Shown here one piece after another: positions 17,801 through 26,733 of a stretch of 64,000 nt of DNA. The first letter of the stretch is position 1; each line of letters begins with the position of its first letter. Below the pieces are notes generated by a model. That model searched no databases. It was not told the origin of the DNA and saw nothing but the letters and a program-made list of their open reading frames with translations. The stretch spans positions 186,001-250,000 of the forward strand of contig NZ_JAATNW010000005.1 of assembly GCF_012911815.1 (NCBI RefSeq). Direction: 5' to 3'. Both the position numbers and the translations under genes were made by a program. The DNA comes from Alteromonas ponticola. GTDB taxonomy: Bacteria > Pseudomonadota > Gammaproteobacteria > Enterobacterales > Alteromonadaceae.

Positions 17801-18388
17801 CTGACCCGCACGCGTGCGGCACAAGGGGTCAGTCAATGGTTAGCCAGTGAATACCCGGAAACGCCGGTGTTACTGTTGGGCGATCTTAACAGTTACGCAA
17901 TGGAAGACCCGATTCAAGTGTTGGCGGATGCAGGGTATGCGGACACGGCCAGGATGGTCATTGGTGAGAAGGCATATAGCTACACCTTCAGAGGTGAGGC
18001 CGGAACCCTTGATTATCTGATGGCTGATAGTACCGCCCAGGCATGGCTGGTGGATGCCACGGAATGGCATATCAATACCGACGAGTCGCTAGCGTTTGAT
18101 TACAATGAAGAAAATAAACCCACAGACTGGCTTAACCAATTGGTTTATCGTGCGTCAGATCATGACCCAGTGATTGCAACCTTTAGCCTGCCATCCTCGG
18201 TAATTCTGGGCGACTTTGACAGAGATGGTGATGTCGACATTGCGGATATGCGTGGGTTGTTGCGTGCCATCTTGCTACGTCAGGACATCGACCCGGCGTT
18301 CGACTTGAATAATGATGGTCGAATCAACTTCAAGGACGTATGGGCAATGCGTAAGCTCTGCACAGATCGCAGCTGTTACAGACGATAA
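14852..18388 (+). CDS. Large secreted nuclease, ExeM/NucH type, with lamin-tail-like repeats and dockerin-like tail
   Basis: 1178 residues from the ATG at 14852. Upstream in-frame starts would bury the signal peptide. Domains: signal peptide 1-19 (P-L-F-A); three homologous 170-180-residue lamin-tail-like modules starting near residues 24, 187 and 368, each opening with I-N-E-(F/L)-H-Y-D-N and containing G-I-Q-N-G-x-P-D-G-(I/V)-A-L; Gly/Asp-rich linkers; an OB-like region (about 545-790); an endonuclease/exonuclease/phosphatase domain (about 800-1115) with L-K-V-A-S-F-N-V-L-N, M-E-I-E-N-D, D-V-N-H-F-K-S-K-G, L-L-L-G-D-L-N-S-Y and S-D-H-D-P-V; and a terminal segment with two calcium-loop repeats (D-F-D-R-D-G-D-V-D and D-L-N-N-D-G-R-I-N) resembling a dockerin. 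ExeM-like enzymes degrade extracellular DNA for phosphate and biofilm turnover. The dockerin-like end replaces the GlyGly-CTERM anchor seen in many relatives. A Pho-like promoter lies upstream. Confidence 0.92.
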   Translation: MKIKYPALLIAMTSTPLFATDIFINEFHYDNSGTDTGEFIEVVAPETTDLSAYSLVLYNGSNGSSYDTTSLGMVASLGNGYGAYSVSYPSNGIQNGAPDGIALVDGEGTVVQFISYEGIFTAADGPAAGMESVDIGVAQDSSAAVGSSLQLSGEGKIYEDFTWQLTDSNTQDATNTDQTFVTESVPFINELHYDNAGSDENEFVEIAARAGTDLGGYSLEFYNGNGGSVYGTLTLSGVISAQQGGMGTLAFAFAGIQNGSPDGVALISPEGDVIQFLSYEGQFTASSGTAAGMDSTDILVAEESSSPVGYSLQLGGQGSTYAEFAWQTSNEATADAVNLNQIFGNGNPGDGGGDGGDTGDVSGVNGLFINEFHYDNEGSDIDEMIEIAGPAGTDLSNVSVVLYNGNGNGPYQILSLSGTVPDQQNGFGTVVIYHAGIQNGAPDGIALVAGDEVLEFISYEGTMTAESGPAAGMTSEDVLVSETGGTPVGFSLQRTGEGNKKCSFSWQEPAVASAGQVNSGQTFSVTDDADCSGDGDGGDTPGELGQCGAPATLISTIQGNGLTTPMPDAMVVVEAVVSVRAPGLSGFYMQEEDAQHDGNAATSEGVFVYAPALLESVAEGDVVRLAATAREFYDKTQLTSVTDHAMCGTASISPTAISLPQGASPGFEALEGMLVTSEQEWVISSNYNYNRFAELVVSGERLYNPTQIHLPGSEAAIAQANANRLNQILVDDLVNGSNAEFYLPAGEFGPLNPVRAGQTITNVTGVVDQDFGAYRIRVSQRPGLIDTNPREDNPVIAEGNLKVASFNVLNLFNGNGAGAGFPTSRGADSVSEYQRQLTKIVNAIVRIDADIVGLMEIENDGFGADSAIAQLVDALNAEYGETTYQFVDLGGPVGTDQITVGIIYKPATVEPVDAAKVLTASNSPVDGNGALFDTSRNRPSVAQLFAHGDSGQQFVVDVNHFKSKGSSCGAGDDDNATGQGSCNLTRTRAAQGVSQWLASEYPETPVLLLGDLNSYAMEDPIQVLADAGYADTARMVIGEKAYSYTFRGEAGTLDYLMADSTAQAWLVDATEWHINTDESLAFDYNEENKPTDWLNQLVYRASDHDPVIATFSLPSSVILGDFDRDGDVDIADMRGLLRAILLRQDIDPAFDLNNDGRINFKDVWAMRKLCTDRSCYRR
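14915..16430 (+). repeat. Three tandem lamin-tail-like coding repeats within the nuclease gene
   Basis: Repeat units begin near 14915, 15410 and 15953. They share the protein signatures I-N-E-x-H-Y-D-N, S-Y-E-G-x-(F/M)-T-A and S-L-Q-L/R at matching places. Unit 3 is separated from unit 2 by a Gly-Asp linker. The units have diverged at DNA level, so the duplication is old. Confidence 0.8.
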
Positions 18389-18447
18389 AAAAGGGCCGTT
18401 GAGGCCCTTTCTGACGTTACGCGCCCTGTTATGACAGGGCGTTTTTA
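18388..18447. terminator. Paired convergent terminators (nuclease / acyl-CoA dehydrogenase)
   Basis: Two hairpins lie between the convergent stops: AAAGGGCC/GGCCCTTT (18390-18410) and CGCCCTGT/ACAGGGCG (18422-18441). The first is followed by a T-run only on the minus strand and the second only on the plus strand. Each gene is therefore terminated by the hairpin farther from its own stop. Confidence 0.85.
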
Positions 18448-20199
18448 TAGGTAATCAAACTCAGCGCCAGCTACGGCTAATACCGACTCTGCTCCGGCTC
18501 TGAAAGCAAGACGATGAGCATCACGGCGCGGTAAAATACGTGCTTCATAAAAGGCGCAGGTTTTACGCTTTGACTCGGCCAGCACTTTATTATCTGTTCG
18601 CTGCGCGGTGTCAGCCATGCTGTACCACAGTACACCAATCAATGAATACGCAGAAAAGGCCAGATAGTCACATGCGGCCGCCGCTACATCTTCTGCCTTC
18701 ATCCCTAAACATTCTGCAGAGCTTGCTTTGAAGTCATCCAGCAATGCCTGCGCGCGGGACTGCTGCTCAGCATCCTGAATATCATTCACTAATTCGGCAA
18801 ATGCAGTGTATGTCGATTGCAGCATTTTACCGCCATCTCGGGTCAGTTTACGGCCAATCAAATCCAGCGCCTGAATACCGTTTGTGCCCTCGTACAACAT
18901 CGCGATACGGACATCGCGCATTAATTGCTCCATGCCCCATTCACGAATGTAGCCATGGCCGCCAAATACCTGAATGCCTAAACTGGTGACTTCAAGCCCC
19001 ATGTCAGTCATAAACGCTTTACAAATTGGGGTGAGGAATTGCAATACATCCGCTGCCTGCGCATCGTTCGGGTTGCTATGCGATTTGTCCATATACTTGG
19101 CATAAAATAAGGAGAGCGCACGACAACCTTCTGTTAACGACTTCTGGGTTAACAGCATGCGCGCCACATCAGGCTGAAAAATAATCGCATCGGCTTTTTC
19201 ATCGGGCTGTTGAATGCCTTGCGGAGCACGTGATTGCACGCGTTCCCTCGCATAGTTCAATGCACCTTGGTAAGAAGCTTCTGCCGCGCCTAGTCCCTGC
19301 AGCCCAACTTGAAAACGCGCATCGTTCATCATGGTAAACATGCAGGCTAACCCCTGATGCGCTTCACCGACTAAAAAGCCTTTGGCACCATCGTAATTCA
19401 TCACGCAGGTGGGGCTGGCTTTAATACCCATCTTATGCTCAATACTGCCTACGGAGAGTGAATTGGGCGTTGCTGGATTGCCCTGCTCATCAAGCAGCAA
19501 TTTGGGCACCAGAAACAAGCTGATTCCCTTTACTCCTTTGGGTGCATCGGGCAAGCGGGCAAGCACCATATGGATCACATTTTCGCTCCAGTCATGGTCC
19601 CCGCCAGTGATAAAAATTTTGTTGCCGGTGATAGCGTAACTGCCGTCATCCTGGGGGACCGCCTTGGTATTCAGCAATGCCAAATCAGTTCCAGCATGAG
19701 GTTCAGTCAGGTTCATGGTGCCTGTCCATTCACCGCTGACTAACTTTTTTAAATAAGTTTGTTGCAGTTCGGCTGACGCGTGTTTACACATGGCAAGTAC
19801 AGTACTTTCCGTCAGCATGGTGGTTAAACGCCAGCTTAAATTGGCTGAATTTAACATCTCGTGCACCGGCACAGCGATGGTGTAAGGAAGCGCCTGACCG
19901 TCAAATTCTTCGGGGCCTAACATCGTATTCCAGCCATTAGCGACATATTCCTGGTACGCGGCGGCGAAACCTTCCGGGGTGGTTACCTTACCATCCTGCA
20001 ATTGACAGCCTGCTTCATCACCGGGACGGTTTAGCGGAGCGATAACGTCAGTAGCAAATTTAGCGCCCTGGGCAATAATTTCATTAGCAAGCTCGAAATC
20101 AAAATCGGTATAGCCTGATTGCTGATAGTGGGTATCTAACTTCAGCCAGTCACGCAAAAGAAACTGAAAATCAGCGAGAGGGGCATGATATGAAGGCAT
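18445..20199 (-). CDS. Acyl-CoA dehydrogenase (long, about 600-residue type)
   Basis: 584 residues. It has the acyl-CoA dehydrogenase N-terminal, middle (M-N-L-T-E-P-H-A-G-T-D-L, I-T-G-N-K-I-F-I-T-G-G-D-H) and C-terminal domains, with G-G-H-G-Y-I-R-E-W and the catalytic-base region M-L-Y-E-G-T-N-G-I-Q-A-L-D. A C-terminal extension of about 130 residues is found in the DmdC-like/AcdA-like subgroup. It is a FAD enzyme oxidising acyl-CoA thioesters, passing electrons to ETF. Whether the substrate is a fatty acyl-CoA or a dimethylsulfoniopropionate-derived 3-methylmercaptopropionyl-CoA cannot be told, since no dmd genes are nearby. It is monocistronic, with a 249-base divergent region to the RND operon. 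Confidence 0.93.
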   Translation of the reverse strand: MPSYHAPLADFQFLLRDWLKLDTHYQQSGYTDFDFELANEIIAQGAKFATDVIAPLNRPGDEAGCQLQDGKVTTPEGFAAAYQEYVANGWNTMLGPEEFDGQALPYTIAVPVHEMLNSANLSWRLTTMLTESTVLAMCKHASAELQQTYLKKLVSGEWTGTMNLTEPHAGTDLALLNTKAVPQDDGSYAITGNKIFITGGDHDWSENVIHMVLARLPDAPKGVKGISLFLVPKLLLDEQGNPATPNSLSVGSIEHKMGIKASPTCVMNYDGAKGFLVGEAHQGLACMFTMMNDARFQVGLQGLGAAEASYQGALNYARERVQSRAPQGIQQPDEKADAIIFQPDVARMLLTQKSLTEGCRALSLFYAKYMDKSHSNPNDAQAADVLQFLTPICKAFMTDMGLEVTSLGIQVFGGHGYIREWGMEQLMRDVRIAMLYEGTNGIQALDLIGRKLTRDGGKMLQSTYTAFAELVNDIQDAEQQSRAQALLDDFKASSAECLGMKAEDVAAAACDYLAFSAYSLIGVLWYSMADTAQRTDNKVLAESKRKTCAFYEARILPRRDAHRLAFRAGAESVLAVAGAEFDYL

Positions 20200-20448
20200 G
20201 GGTGGCTCCTATTTTTCAAACGAGCGTTTAAATTTTTCTTATTATAGGCATAAATTGCTTCTCACGAGTATAGGCAAGCAAAAAAATAGTTATGGATAAA
20301 TTATGCTTCCCAGCCGCTTGATTGCTCTACACATAAGGTAAAACGGATAAAAATAGCGTTGAAAGTAATCTATGAACGCCTCGACTCAAGTAAAATAGCG
20401 TGTCCAATTCTGCTACGCTTACTTTGTTTATTTTATTAGGAATATGTC

Positions 20449-21507
20449 ATGTCCCGATTAGTGCTATCGCCACTCGTTATCGTTGTTGTGTTACTTGCGG
20501 GATTATTGGCATATTTATATTTTCCCTCTGCAACTGAAGAACGCAAGGCAAGCCCCTCCGCAACCCCGGTCAAAGTTGCAATTGTTCAGGAACAACCATT
20601 CCCGATTACAGTTGATGCGTTAGGCACAGCGAAAGCGAGCGAGTCGATAACTATTACCTCCCAGCAAACGGAGGTGGTTAGTACGATTAACTTTGATGAC
20701 GGCGATCGCGCAGAGGCCGGGCAGGTGTTGGTGCAGCTGAACAATACCGAGGAACAGGCGCGGATCAGTGAGTTGGAAGCCAATATTGCAGAAGCTGAGC
20801 GACAGTTCACGCGGGTTAAAAATCTGGCAAAATCCAGCTCAGCATCAGAGCAATTATTCGATGAGCAACAAGCCCGGGTGCAATCGCTGCAGGCGCAACT
20901 GGATGTGGCTAAAGCACAACTAAACGAATTAACTATTAAGGCGCCATTTGCCGGGCTGTTAGGCCTGCGCCAGGTGAGTATTGGTGCGTTAGTGCAGCCA
21001 GGCGATGTGATCACGACGCTGGATGACACCAGCGTAATTAAAGTCGATTTCAGTGTTGCCGAGGCACACCTGGCCTCTCTTGCCAAGGGCCAGATGGTTT
21101 CGGCACTTTCTTCTGCTTATCCTGACGAAACCTTCAAGGGCGAGATCAGCACGGTGGGAACCCGTGTAGACCCGGTTTCCCGTTCCGTTCAGGTACGTGC
21201 ATTAATCGATAATGAAAATGCTAAATTACGGCCAGGCATGTTGCTTCAAATCACCCTGCAAAAACGGGTGCTGAATACGTTAATTTTACCTGAAAAGGCG
21301 CTTGTTCCAGTAGAGGAAAGACAATACGTTTTTGTAGTAGACGGCGAAATCGTTCGTCAGCAGGAAGTTAAAATCGGAGTCAGACGACCGGGCATAGTTC
21401 AGGTGTTAGAAGGACTGTCAGCCGGTGAAAAAGTAGTGACCGAAGGCACACTTCGTGTACGTGACAAATCTACGGTGAGAATCCTGAATGAAACGGTAGG
21501 AGAATAA
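20449..21507 (+). CDS. RND efflux periplasmic adaptor (membrane fusion protein)
   Basis: 352 residues. An N-terminal membrane anchor (residues 6-24) is followed by a biotinyl-lipoyl-like barrel (I-T-S-Q-Q-T-E-V-V-S-T-I-N-F-D-D-G-D-R-A-E-A-G-Q-V-L-V), a short alpha-helical hairpin (about 100-155), lipoyl half-motif (I-K-A-P-F-A-G-L-L-G), beta-barrel and membrane-proximal domains (P-E-K-A-L-V-P-V-E). It joins the inner-membrane pump to an outer-membrane channel. The stop is 2 bases before the permease start, so the two are one operon. No outer-membrane factor gene is present here, so a TolC-type protein from elsewhere is expected. Confidence 0.95.
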   Translation: MSRLVLSPLVIVVVLLAGLLAYLYFPSATEERKASPSATPVKVAIVQEQPFPITVDALGTAKASESITITSQQTEVVSTINFDDGDRAEAGQVLVQLNNTEEQARISELEANIAEAERQFTRVKNLAKSSSASEQLFDEQQARVQSLQAQLDVAKAQLNELTIKAPFAGLLGLRQVSIGALVQPGDVITTLDDTSVIKVDFSVAEAHLASLAKGQMVSALSSAYPDETFKGEISTVGTRVDPVSRSVQVRALIDNENAKLRPGMLLQITLQKRVLNTLILPEKALVPVEERQYVFVVDGEIVRQQEVKIGVRRPGIVQVLEGLSAGEKVVTEGTLRVRDKSTVRILNETVGE

Positions 21508-21509
21508 CT

Positions 21510-24500
21510 ATGTTGCTCTCTGATGTCTCCGTCAAACGTCCTGTATTTGCTTCTGTAATCAATCTACTACTGATCATTTTTGGTATCGTGGCTTTCACTT
21601 CGCTGTCATTGCGCGAGTATCCTGATATTGATCCGCCTATTGTTTCTATCAGCACAAATTATGCTGGCGCATCTGCCAATATTGTCGAAACCCGCATCAC
21701 ACAGCTCCTCGAAGATCGCATCAGTGGCATTGAAGGCATCAAAAATGTTACCTCAACCAGCAGGAATGGACGTTCTGATATAACTATCGAGTTTAAGCTG
21801 TCCCGTGACATTGATGCCGCAGCCAACGATGTTCGCGAGCGTGTCAGCCGTGCACTGAACAACTTACCTGATCAAGCCGATCCGCCAGAAGTCGCTAAAG
21901 CCAGCTCCGATGAGGATGTGATTGTTTGGTATAACCTGCGCAGTGATAACCTGGACGTGATGGAACTGACTGACTATGCCGAACGCTTTTTGGTCGATCG
22001 CTTGTCTGTTGTGGACGGTGTGGCGCGTGTTCGCATCGGCGGAGGGCGTACTTATGCAATGAAAGTCATGCTGGATCGCAATGCGATGGCAGCACGTGGG
22101 ATTACCGTAACTGACATCGAGCAGGTGATCCGCTCAGAAAATGTTGAACTGCCAGCGGGGCAGGTAGAATCTCTGGATCGAAACCTTGAGGTGCGTGTAG
22201 CGCGCACGTATTTGACTCCCGACGATTTCTCTAAAATAACTGTGGCAGTAGGTAGTGATGGCTATCTGGTCAGACTGGGCGAAGTGGCAAATGTCCAACT
22301 GGCATCAGAGGATGACGAGACCGAGTTCAGAGGCGATGGAGCGAATATGATTGGCCTGGGAATTGTGAAGCAATCAAAAGGCAATACCCTTGAAGTCGCT
22401 AAAGCAGCAAAGGCGCAAATGGAATTAATTGAAGCCACGCTGCCAGATAACATTTTTATTGTGCCAAGTTACGACTCTTCTGTTTTCATCGAAGAGTCTA
22501 TCAATGAAGTATACAATACGCTGGCTATCGCGATAACCATGGTGGTTATCGTTATCTATCTTTTTCTGGGTAACGTCAGGGCCACGCTTATTCCCGCACT
22601 TACGGTGCCGATTTCCCTTATCTCAGCATTCATTGTTATGTTCGTGCTGGGATTTTCAATCAACTTGTTAACATTACTGGCCATGGTGCTCGCCATTGGA
22701 CTGGTGGTTGACGACGCTATTGTGGTACTGGAAAACATTTACCGCCGAATTGAAATGGGCGAACCACCCATTCTAGCTGCCTATCGCGGTGCGAAAGAGG
22801 TCGGCTTTGCGGTTATTGCCACCACACTGGTACTGGTATCCGTTTTTGTGCCCTTAGTTTTTCTGGAAGGAAACATTGGCCGTTTATTCACCGAGTTTGC
22901 CCTTGCTATTGCCGGTGCGGTTGTCTTTTCAAGCTTTACTGCGCTGACCCTGGCACCGATGCTCGCGTCGAAAATACTAACCAAACGAACCCGTAGTGGT
23001 GGCTTTGGGGCCTGGGTAGATAAACGCTTTGCCGGTATTGAACGCAATTACTTTAACAGCCTGAATAAAACGCTACATCAACCCATTATCATGACATTAC
23101 TGCTAATTGGCTCAGTGTTCGCCATCATGAAATTATCTGAACGTGTGCCAGAAGAGTTTGTACCCCAGGAAGACCGTGGTAACTTTTTTATTCTGATGCA
23201 GTCTCAGGAAGGCGCCAGCTTTGAAAGTAATGCCGAAAACTTACGTAAGCTTGAAGCTATCTTAATGCCTTACCGAGATGAAGGTAAAATCAGTCGGTTG
23301 TTAGTACGTACGCCGGGCTTTGGTGGCAGCGCCGGTATAGCTATCGTCGGTGCCGCACCCTGGGATGAGCGTGACTACAGTACCTTTGAGTTGATGGAAG
23401 AGATCAGCGTTAAGTTGAATGAACTGCCAGATGTGCGCGCATTCGCCATCATGCGCAGTGCCCTCGGCGGTGGCGGATTTGGTCGTCCTGTGCAGTTTGT
23501 ATTGCAAGGCGATACCTACGAAAATCTGGTCAGCTGGCGTGACACGGTAATGGAAAAAGCCAGCGAGAACCCTAACCTGGTGCGGATGGATTCAGATTAT
23601 AAAGAAACGTCGCCACAGCTTTTGGTGAAAATTAATCGCGACAGAGCCGCAGATTTGGGGGTATCGGTCAGTGATATCGGGCGTACGTTGGAAGTCATGC
23701 TGGGTCAACGCCGAGTATCAACCTATCTGGATAGGGGAGAAGAATACTACGTGATCATGGAAGGCATCGAAGAAGATTATCGCAGCCCGCAAAGTATTGA
23801 TAACCTGTATGTTCGCTCGCAGCGCACTGGAGAATTGATCGGTATGGATAACCTGGTGACGTTCTCCGAACAAGCCACCTCCGCACAGTTAAATCGCTAT
23901 AATCGTATGCGTGCAATCACCATTGATGCCAATTTAGCTCCAGGGTATACCGTAGGAGAAGCGTTGGCCTACTTGGAAAATATTGTTAAAACTGAATTAC
24001 CCGACGCAGTCTCAATCGATTATAAAGGCGAGTCTCAACTATATCAGGAGGCCGGTAACTCCTTTATCTTTGTCTTCGTTCTGGCGCTGGCAGTGACTTT
24101 TTTAATTCTGGCTGCGCAATTTGAAAGCTGGATCCATCCATTGGTGATCATGCTGACCGTTCCGCTGGCACTGTTGGGCGCGTTTATCGGATTGGATTTA
24201 GCGGGAATGAGTATTAACATTTACAGCCAAATTGGGCTGGTGATGCTGATAGGTCTGGCGGCCAAAAACGGTATTTTGATCGTTGAGTTTGCCAACCAGT
24301 TACGCGATTCGGGCTTTGAATTTGAGGATGCTTTGAAGCGTGCTGCTACGCAGCGCCTACGGCCTATCGTAATGACAGGTTTCACTACGGTATTCAGTGC
24401 ATTGCCGCTGGTACTCGCTTCAGGCCCGGGTTCAGAAAGTCGTATGGTTATTGGGGTGGTTATTTTTGCCGGTGTGTTAGTGTCTGCCTTCATGACCTTA

Positions 24501-24620
24501 TACGTGATCCCGACGGCGTACGCATGGCTGGCACGCAAAACCGGTTCGCCACTTGAGCGCACCAAGCGAGTTGCTGAGTTGAATGAAGAAATACCTTACA
24601 AAAAAGGTCAGATGCATTAA
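21510..24620 (+). CDS. RND efflux permease (HAE1 family)
   Basis: 1036 residues, the normal length for AcrB/MexB-like pumps, with twelve membrane helices and two large periplasmic loops. The proton-relay Asp pair is D401-D402 in G-L-V-V-D-D-A-I-V-V-L-E-N-I, and the partner lysine is K919 in G-L-A-A-K-N-G-I-L-I-V-E-F. The start S-D-V-S-V-K-R-P-V-F-A and the R-P-I-V-M-T-G-F segment are hallmarks of the class. It exports hydrophobic or amphiphilic compounds with proton antiport. Substrate range is unknown and no local regulator gene is seen. Convergent with the following symporter, with three bases between stops. Confidence 0.96.
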   Translation: MLLSDVSVKRPVFASVINLLLIIFGIVAFTSLSLREYPDIDPPIVSISTNYAGASANIVETRITQLLEDRISGIEGIKNVTSTSRNGRSDITIEFKLSRDIDAAANDVRERVSRALNNLPDQADPPEVAKASSDEDVIVWYNLRSDNLDVMELTDYAERFLVDRLSVVDGVARVRIGGGRTYAMKVMLDRNAMAARGITVTDIEQVIRSENVELPAGQVESLDRNLEVRVARTYLTPDDFSKITVAVGSDGYLVRLGEVANVQLASEDDETEFRGDGANMIGLGIVKQSKGNTLEVAKAAKAQMELIEATLPDNIFIVPSYDSSVFIEESINEVYNTLAIAITMVVIVIYLFLGNVRATLIPALTVPISLISAFIVMFVLGFSINLLTLLAMVLAIGLVVDDAIVVLENIYRRIEMGEPPILAAYRGAKEVGFAVIATTLVLVSVFVPLVFLEGNIGRLFTEFALAIAGAVVFSSFTALTLAPMLASKILTKRTRSGGFGAWVDKRFAGIERNYFNSLNKTLHQPIIMTLLLIGSVFAIMKLSERVPEEFVPQEDRGNFFILMQSQEGASFESNAENLRKLEAILMPYRDEGKISRLLVRTPGFGGSAGIAIVGAAPWDERDYSTFELMEEISVKLNELPDVRAFAIMRSALGGGGFGRPVQFVLQGDTYENLVSWRDTVMEKASENPNLVRMDSDYKETSPQLLVKINRDRAADLGVSVSDIGRTLEVMLGQRRVSTYLDRGEEYYVIMEGIEEDYRSPQSIDNLYVRSQRTGELIGMDNLVTFSEQATSAQLNRYNRMRAITIDANLAPGYTVGEALAYLENIVKTELPDAVSIDYKGESQLYQEAGNSFIFVFVLALAVTFLILAAQFESWIHPLVIMLTVPLALLGAFIGLDLAGMSINIYSQIGLVMLIGLAAKNGILIVEFANQLRDSGFEFEDALKRAATQRLRPIVMTGFTTVFSALPLVLASGPGSESRMVIGVVIFAGVLVSAFMTLYVIPTAYAWLARKTGSPLERTKRVAELNEEIPYKKGQMH

Positions 24621-24623
24621 CAT

Positions 24624-26186
24624 TTAAAACCAGGTCAGCAGGGCAGGCAATGATAAGCACAATGCGATCAATATGCCTGTCCAGCTAACTAAAGACATAC
24701 CCTCCAATCCGGATAAGCCACGTGTCGCGGTGAACATTGTATTGTTGCGAGACGCAAAATACGAAATCGAAACAGCAACACTGATGCAAGTGAGAAAGCC
24801 TGTAACATTCCACCAGAACCAGAACAACTCGCTGCCTGACAACCAGAAATAAAGATTAACTGCAACACCCATTAATAGTCCTGCATTGACGGCGAAAGCA
24901 GTGGTGCGAGTGGTATGCACTCCGAGAAGAAACGTGGCCAGAACCGGCCCATAAAAAACTGACCCTATTTTGTTGATGGCCTCAATGATGGTGGGAGCGA
25001 TATTTCCTGCATATAAGGACAGAGTCAATGTAACGATCCCCCAGACCACGCCAGCGATTCTGGCAGAACGTAAATAGGCGCAGTCACTTAATTTTTGCTT
25101 TCGCACCCGCTGAATATCTTCAGTGGTAACCGCTGCCAGGCTATTTATGGCGGAACTTAACGACGACATCGCCGCTGCCATTATCGCCACAACCAGCAAG
25201 CCCTGTACCCCGTTGGGTAAATATTCAGTGATAAAGATGGGCATCATCCAGTCGGGATTATCCAGTGGTATGCGCTGCCGCAATTCGCTATTAGTTACTA
25301 CCAGTGCGCCAATCACCAGACCTGATAAACAGTAGATAATGACGATAGGGAAACGCAGCAAGGCAATCGCAAACATCATTTTTCTTAAATCACCAACAGA
25401 AGAGTTTGACAGCGCGCGTTGCGCTTCCGATTGGTCACAACCATAGTAAGAAGCATATAAAATCATACCGCCAAATAGCATTGGCAGCAGGCCAAAGTCA
25501 TTGCCATGCAGCCCAAGCGCTGCTACATCGACAGCTTGCAGCCGCTCGGTTGAGGTAACGAGAGTAACCGCATGCCAGCCTCCAATTGCATCCAGCCCAA
25601 CCCACAGACAAACAGTAGCTCCAATAATGATAAGGAGCATCTGAATGACATCGCCGTACACCACCGCTTTCATGCCACCCATTGCGGAGTAGACCAGTGT
25701 GATAAGGCCAATTGCCGCCAGAGATAGATACTGACCAATGCCCAGCGTGCTTTGCAGTAAGATGGAAACTGCGTAAATCATGATCGCCGTGGCGAAAGAG
25801 CGACTCAATTGAAACACTGCGCTTATGAGTAAGCGGGTAAAGCGCGAAAAGCGTTGCTCTAAAAAATCGTACACACTTACCACACCGAGGCGGTGTAAGG
25901 TTGGCAACAATTTCCACAGCATCAACGCCACAGCAATAGGGAGCGCTAACTCGTAGGACAGCCAGATTAACCCGCCGCCCTCCCGCAACCCGACAAAAGC
26001 CGGGGCTGAGATAAAACTGACCGCTGAAAGCTGGGTGGCCATTACCGACAGGGTCAGCGCAGGCCAGGCAAGCTTGCGCCCTGCAAGAAAATAGTCCTGT
26101 CGGTTATGCTGATGGCGAAGAACAAATCCTAACAGAAGGAGTCCGGTCAGGTAGCTTCCTATTATGATGTAATCTAATGTGTTCAT
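24624..26186 (-). CDS. Sodium:solute symporter (SSS family)
   Basis: 520 residues with about 13 hydrophobic helices. Early signatures are Y-F-L-A-G-R-K-L-A-W-P-A-L-T-L-S-V-M-A-T-Q-L-S-A-V-S-F-I and the sodium-site-type A-A-A-M-S-S-L-S-S-A-I-N-S-L-A in helix 8. This places it in the SSS (SLC5) family, of the subgroup that carries sugars, carboxylates or vitamins. The specific solute cannot be inferred: no catabolic genes are adjacent. It is monocistronic and convergent with the RND permease. Confidence 0.93.
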   Translation of the reverse strand: MNTLDYIIIGSYLTGLLLLGFVLRHQHNRQDYFLAGRKLAWPALTLSVMATQLSAVSFISAPAFVGLREGGGLIWLSYELALPIAVALMLWKLLPTLHRLGVVSVYDFLEQRFSRFTRLLISAVFQLSRSFATAIMIYAVSILLQSTLGIGQYLSLAAIGLITLVYSAMGGMKAVVYGDVIQMLLIIIGATVCLWVGLDAIGGWHAVTLVTSTERLQAVDVAALGLHGNDFGLLPMLFGGMILYASYYGCDQSEAQRALSNSSVGDLRKMMFAIALLRFPIVIIYCLSGLVIGALVVTNSELRQRIPLDNPDWMMPIFITEYLPNGVQGLLVVAIMAAAMSSLSSAINSLAAVTTEDIQRVRKQKLSDCAYLRSARIAGVVWGIVTLTLSLYAGNIAPTIIEAINKIGSVFYGPVLATFLLGVHTTRTTAFAVNAGLLMGVAVNLYFWLSGSELFWFWWNVTGFLTCISVAVSISYFASRNNTMFTATRGLSGLEGMSLVSWTGILIALCLSLPALLTWF

Positions 26187-26219
26187 TGTTTGCTTACAAA
26201 ATCGTCTATGTAGAGTACC

Positions 26220-26573
26220 GTGAGTATTGGTTATTCTTCAAAAGCAGCCGCTGCTGGTAGTGAAAGTGTAGAACAGGTGACGCTAGATTCATTCTGTCAG
26301 TTCGATGTGCTGCTTCCTACTTATCTTAATATAGACGTGGAAGGGAGTGATTTAGAGGAGTTAATTAGGGCAACAGTCGTGTTGTTAGGTTGTCGGCCTA
26401 CTATTGCGGTATCCATTTATCATCTTCCCGAGCAGGTATACAGCATCCCTCAATGGCTAACAGAAACGCTGCCAGACTACTCAATTTTTATTCCACATCA
26501 TCGAGATTCGATTTACGAGACAATATGTTACGCAATCCCGAATGAGAATATTAAACAGGGCTCGACTATCTGA
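26220..26573 (+). pseudogene. C-terminal remnant of an FkbM-family methyltransferase
   Basis: 117 codons that look like only the last third of an FkbM SAM-dependent methyltransferase: V-T-L-D-S-F, then the characteristic Y-L-N-I-D-V-E-G-S-D-L-E-E-L, R-P-T-I-A-V-S-I-Y-H and I-P-Q-W-L. The SAM-binding glycine motif and the N-terminal half are missing, and an in-frame stop (26211-26213) lies just upstream. The preceding 33 bases separate it from the start of the divergent symporter gene. Most likely a decaying fragment left by a deletion or rearrangement. Translation from the GTG at 26220 is not excluded, but catalysis is unlikely. Confidence 0.7.
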
Positions 26574-26733
26574 CCCACAATTATCATCGAAATTAGGCTT
26601 TCTTTTACTCACTTGCCAGCTAAATGAAAGACAATCTTTGGGCTCATTGATAATACGATTACATATTTAGCTACAATTTACTGATTTACTCTCAGACCTG
26701 GCCTCACTATCTTACATATATAGTGTCATTCTG

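Noticed and set aside
20586-21086. Minus-strand 166-codon ORF
   Set aside because: It is fully inside the RND adaptor gene, has a cysteine/serine-rich nonsense composition and no homology signal.
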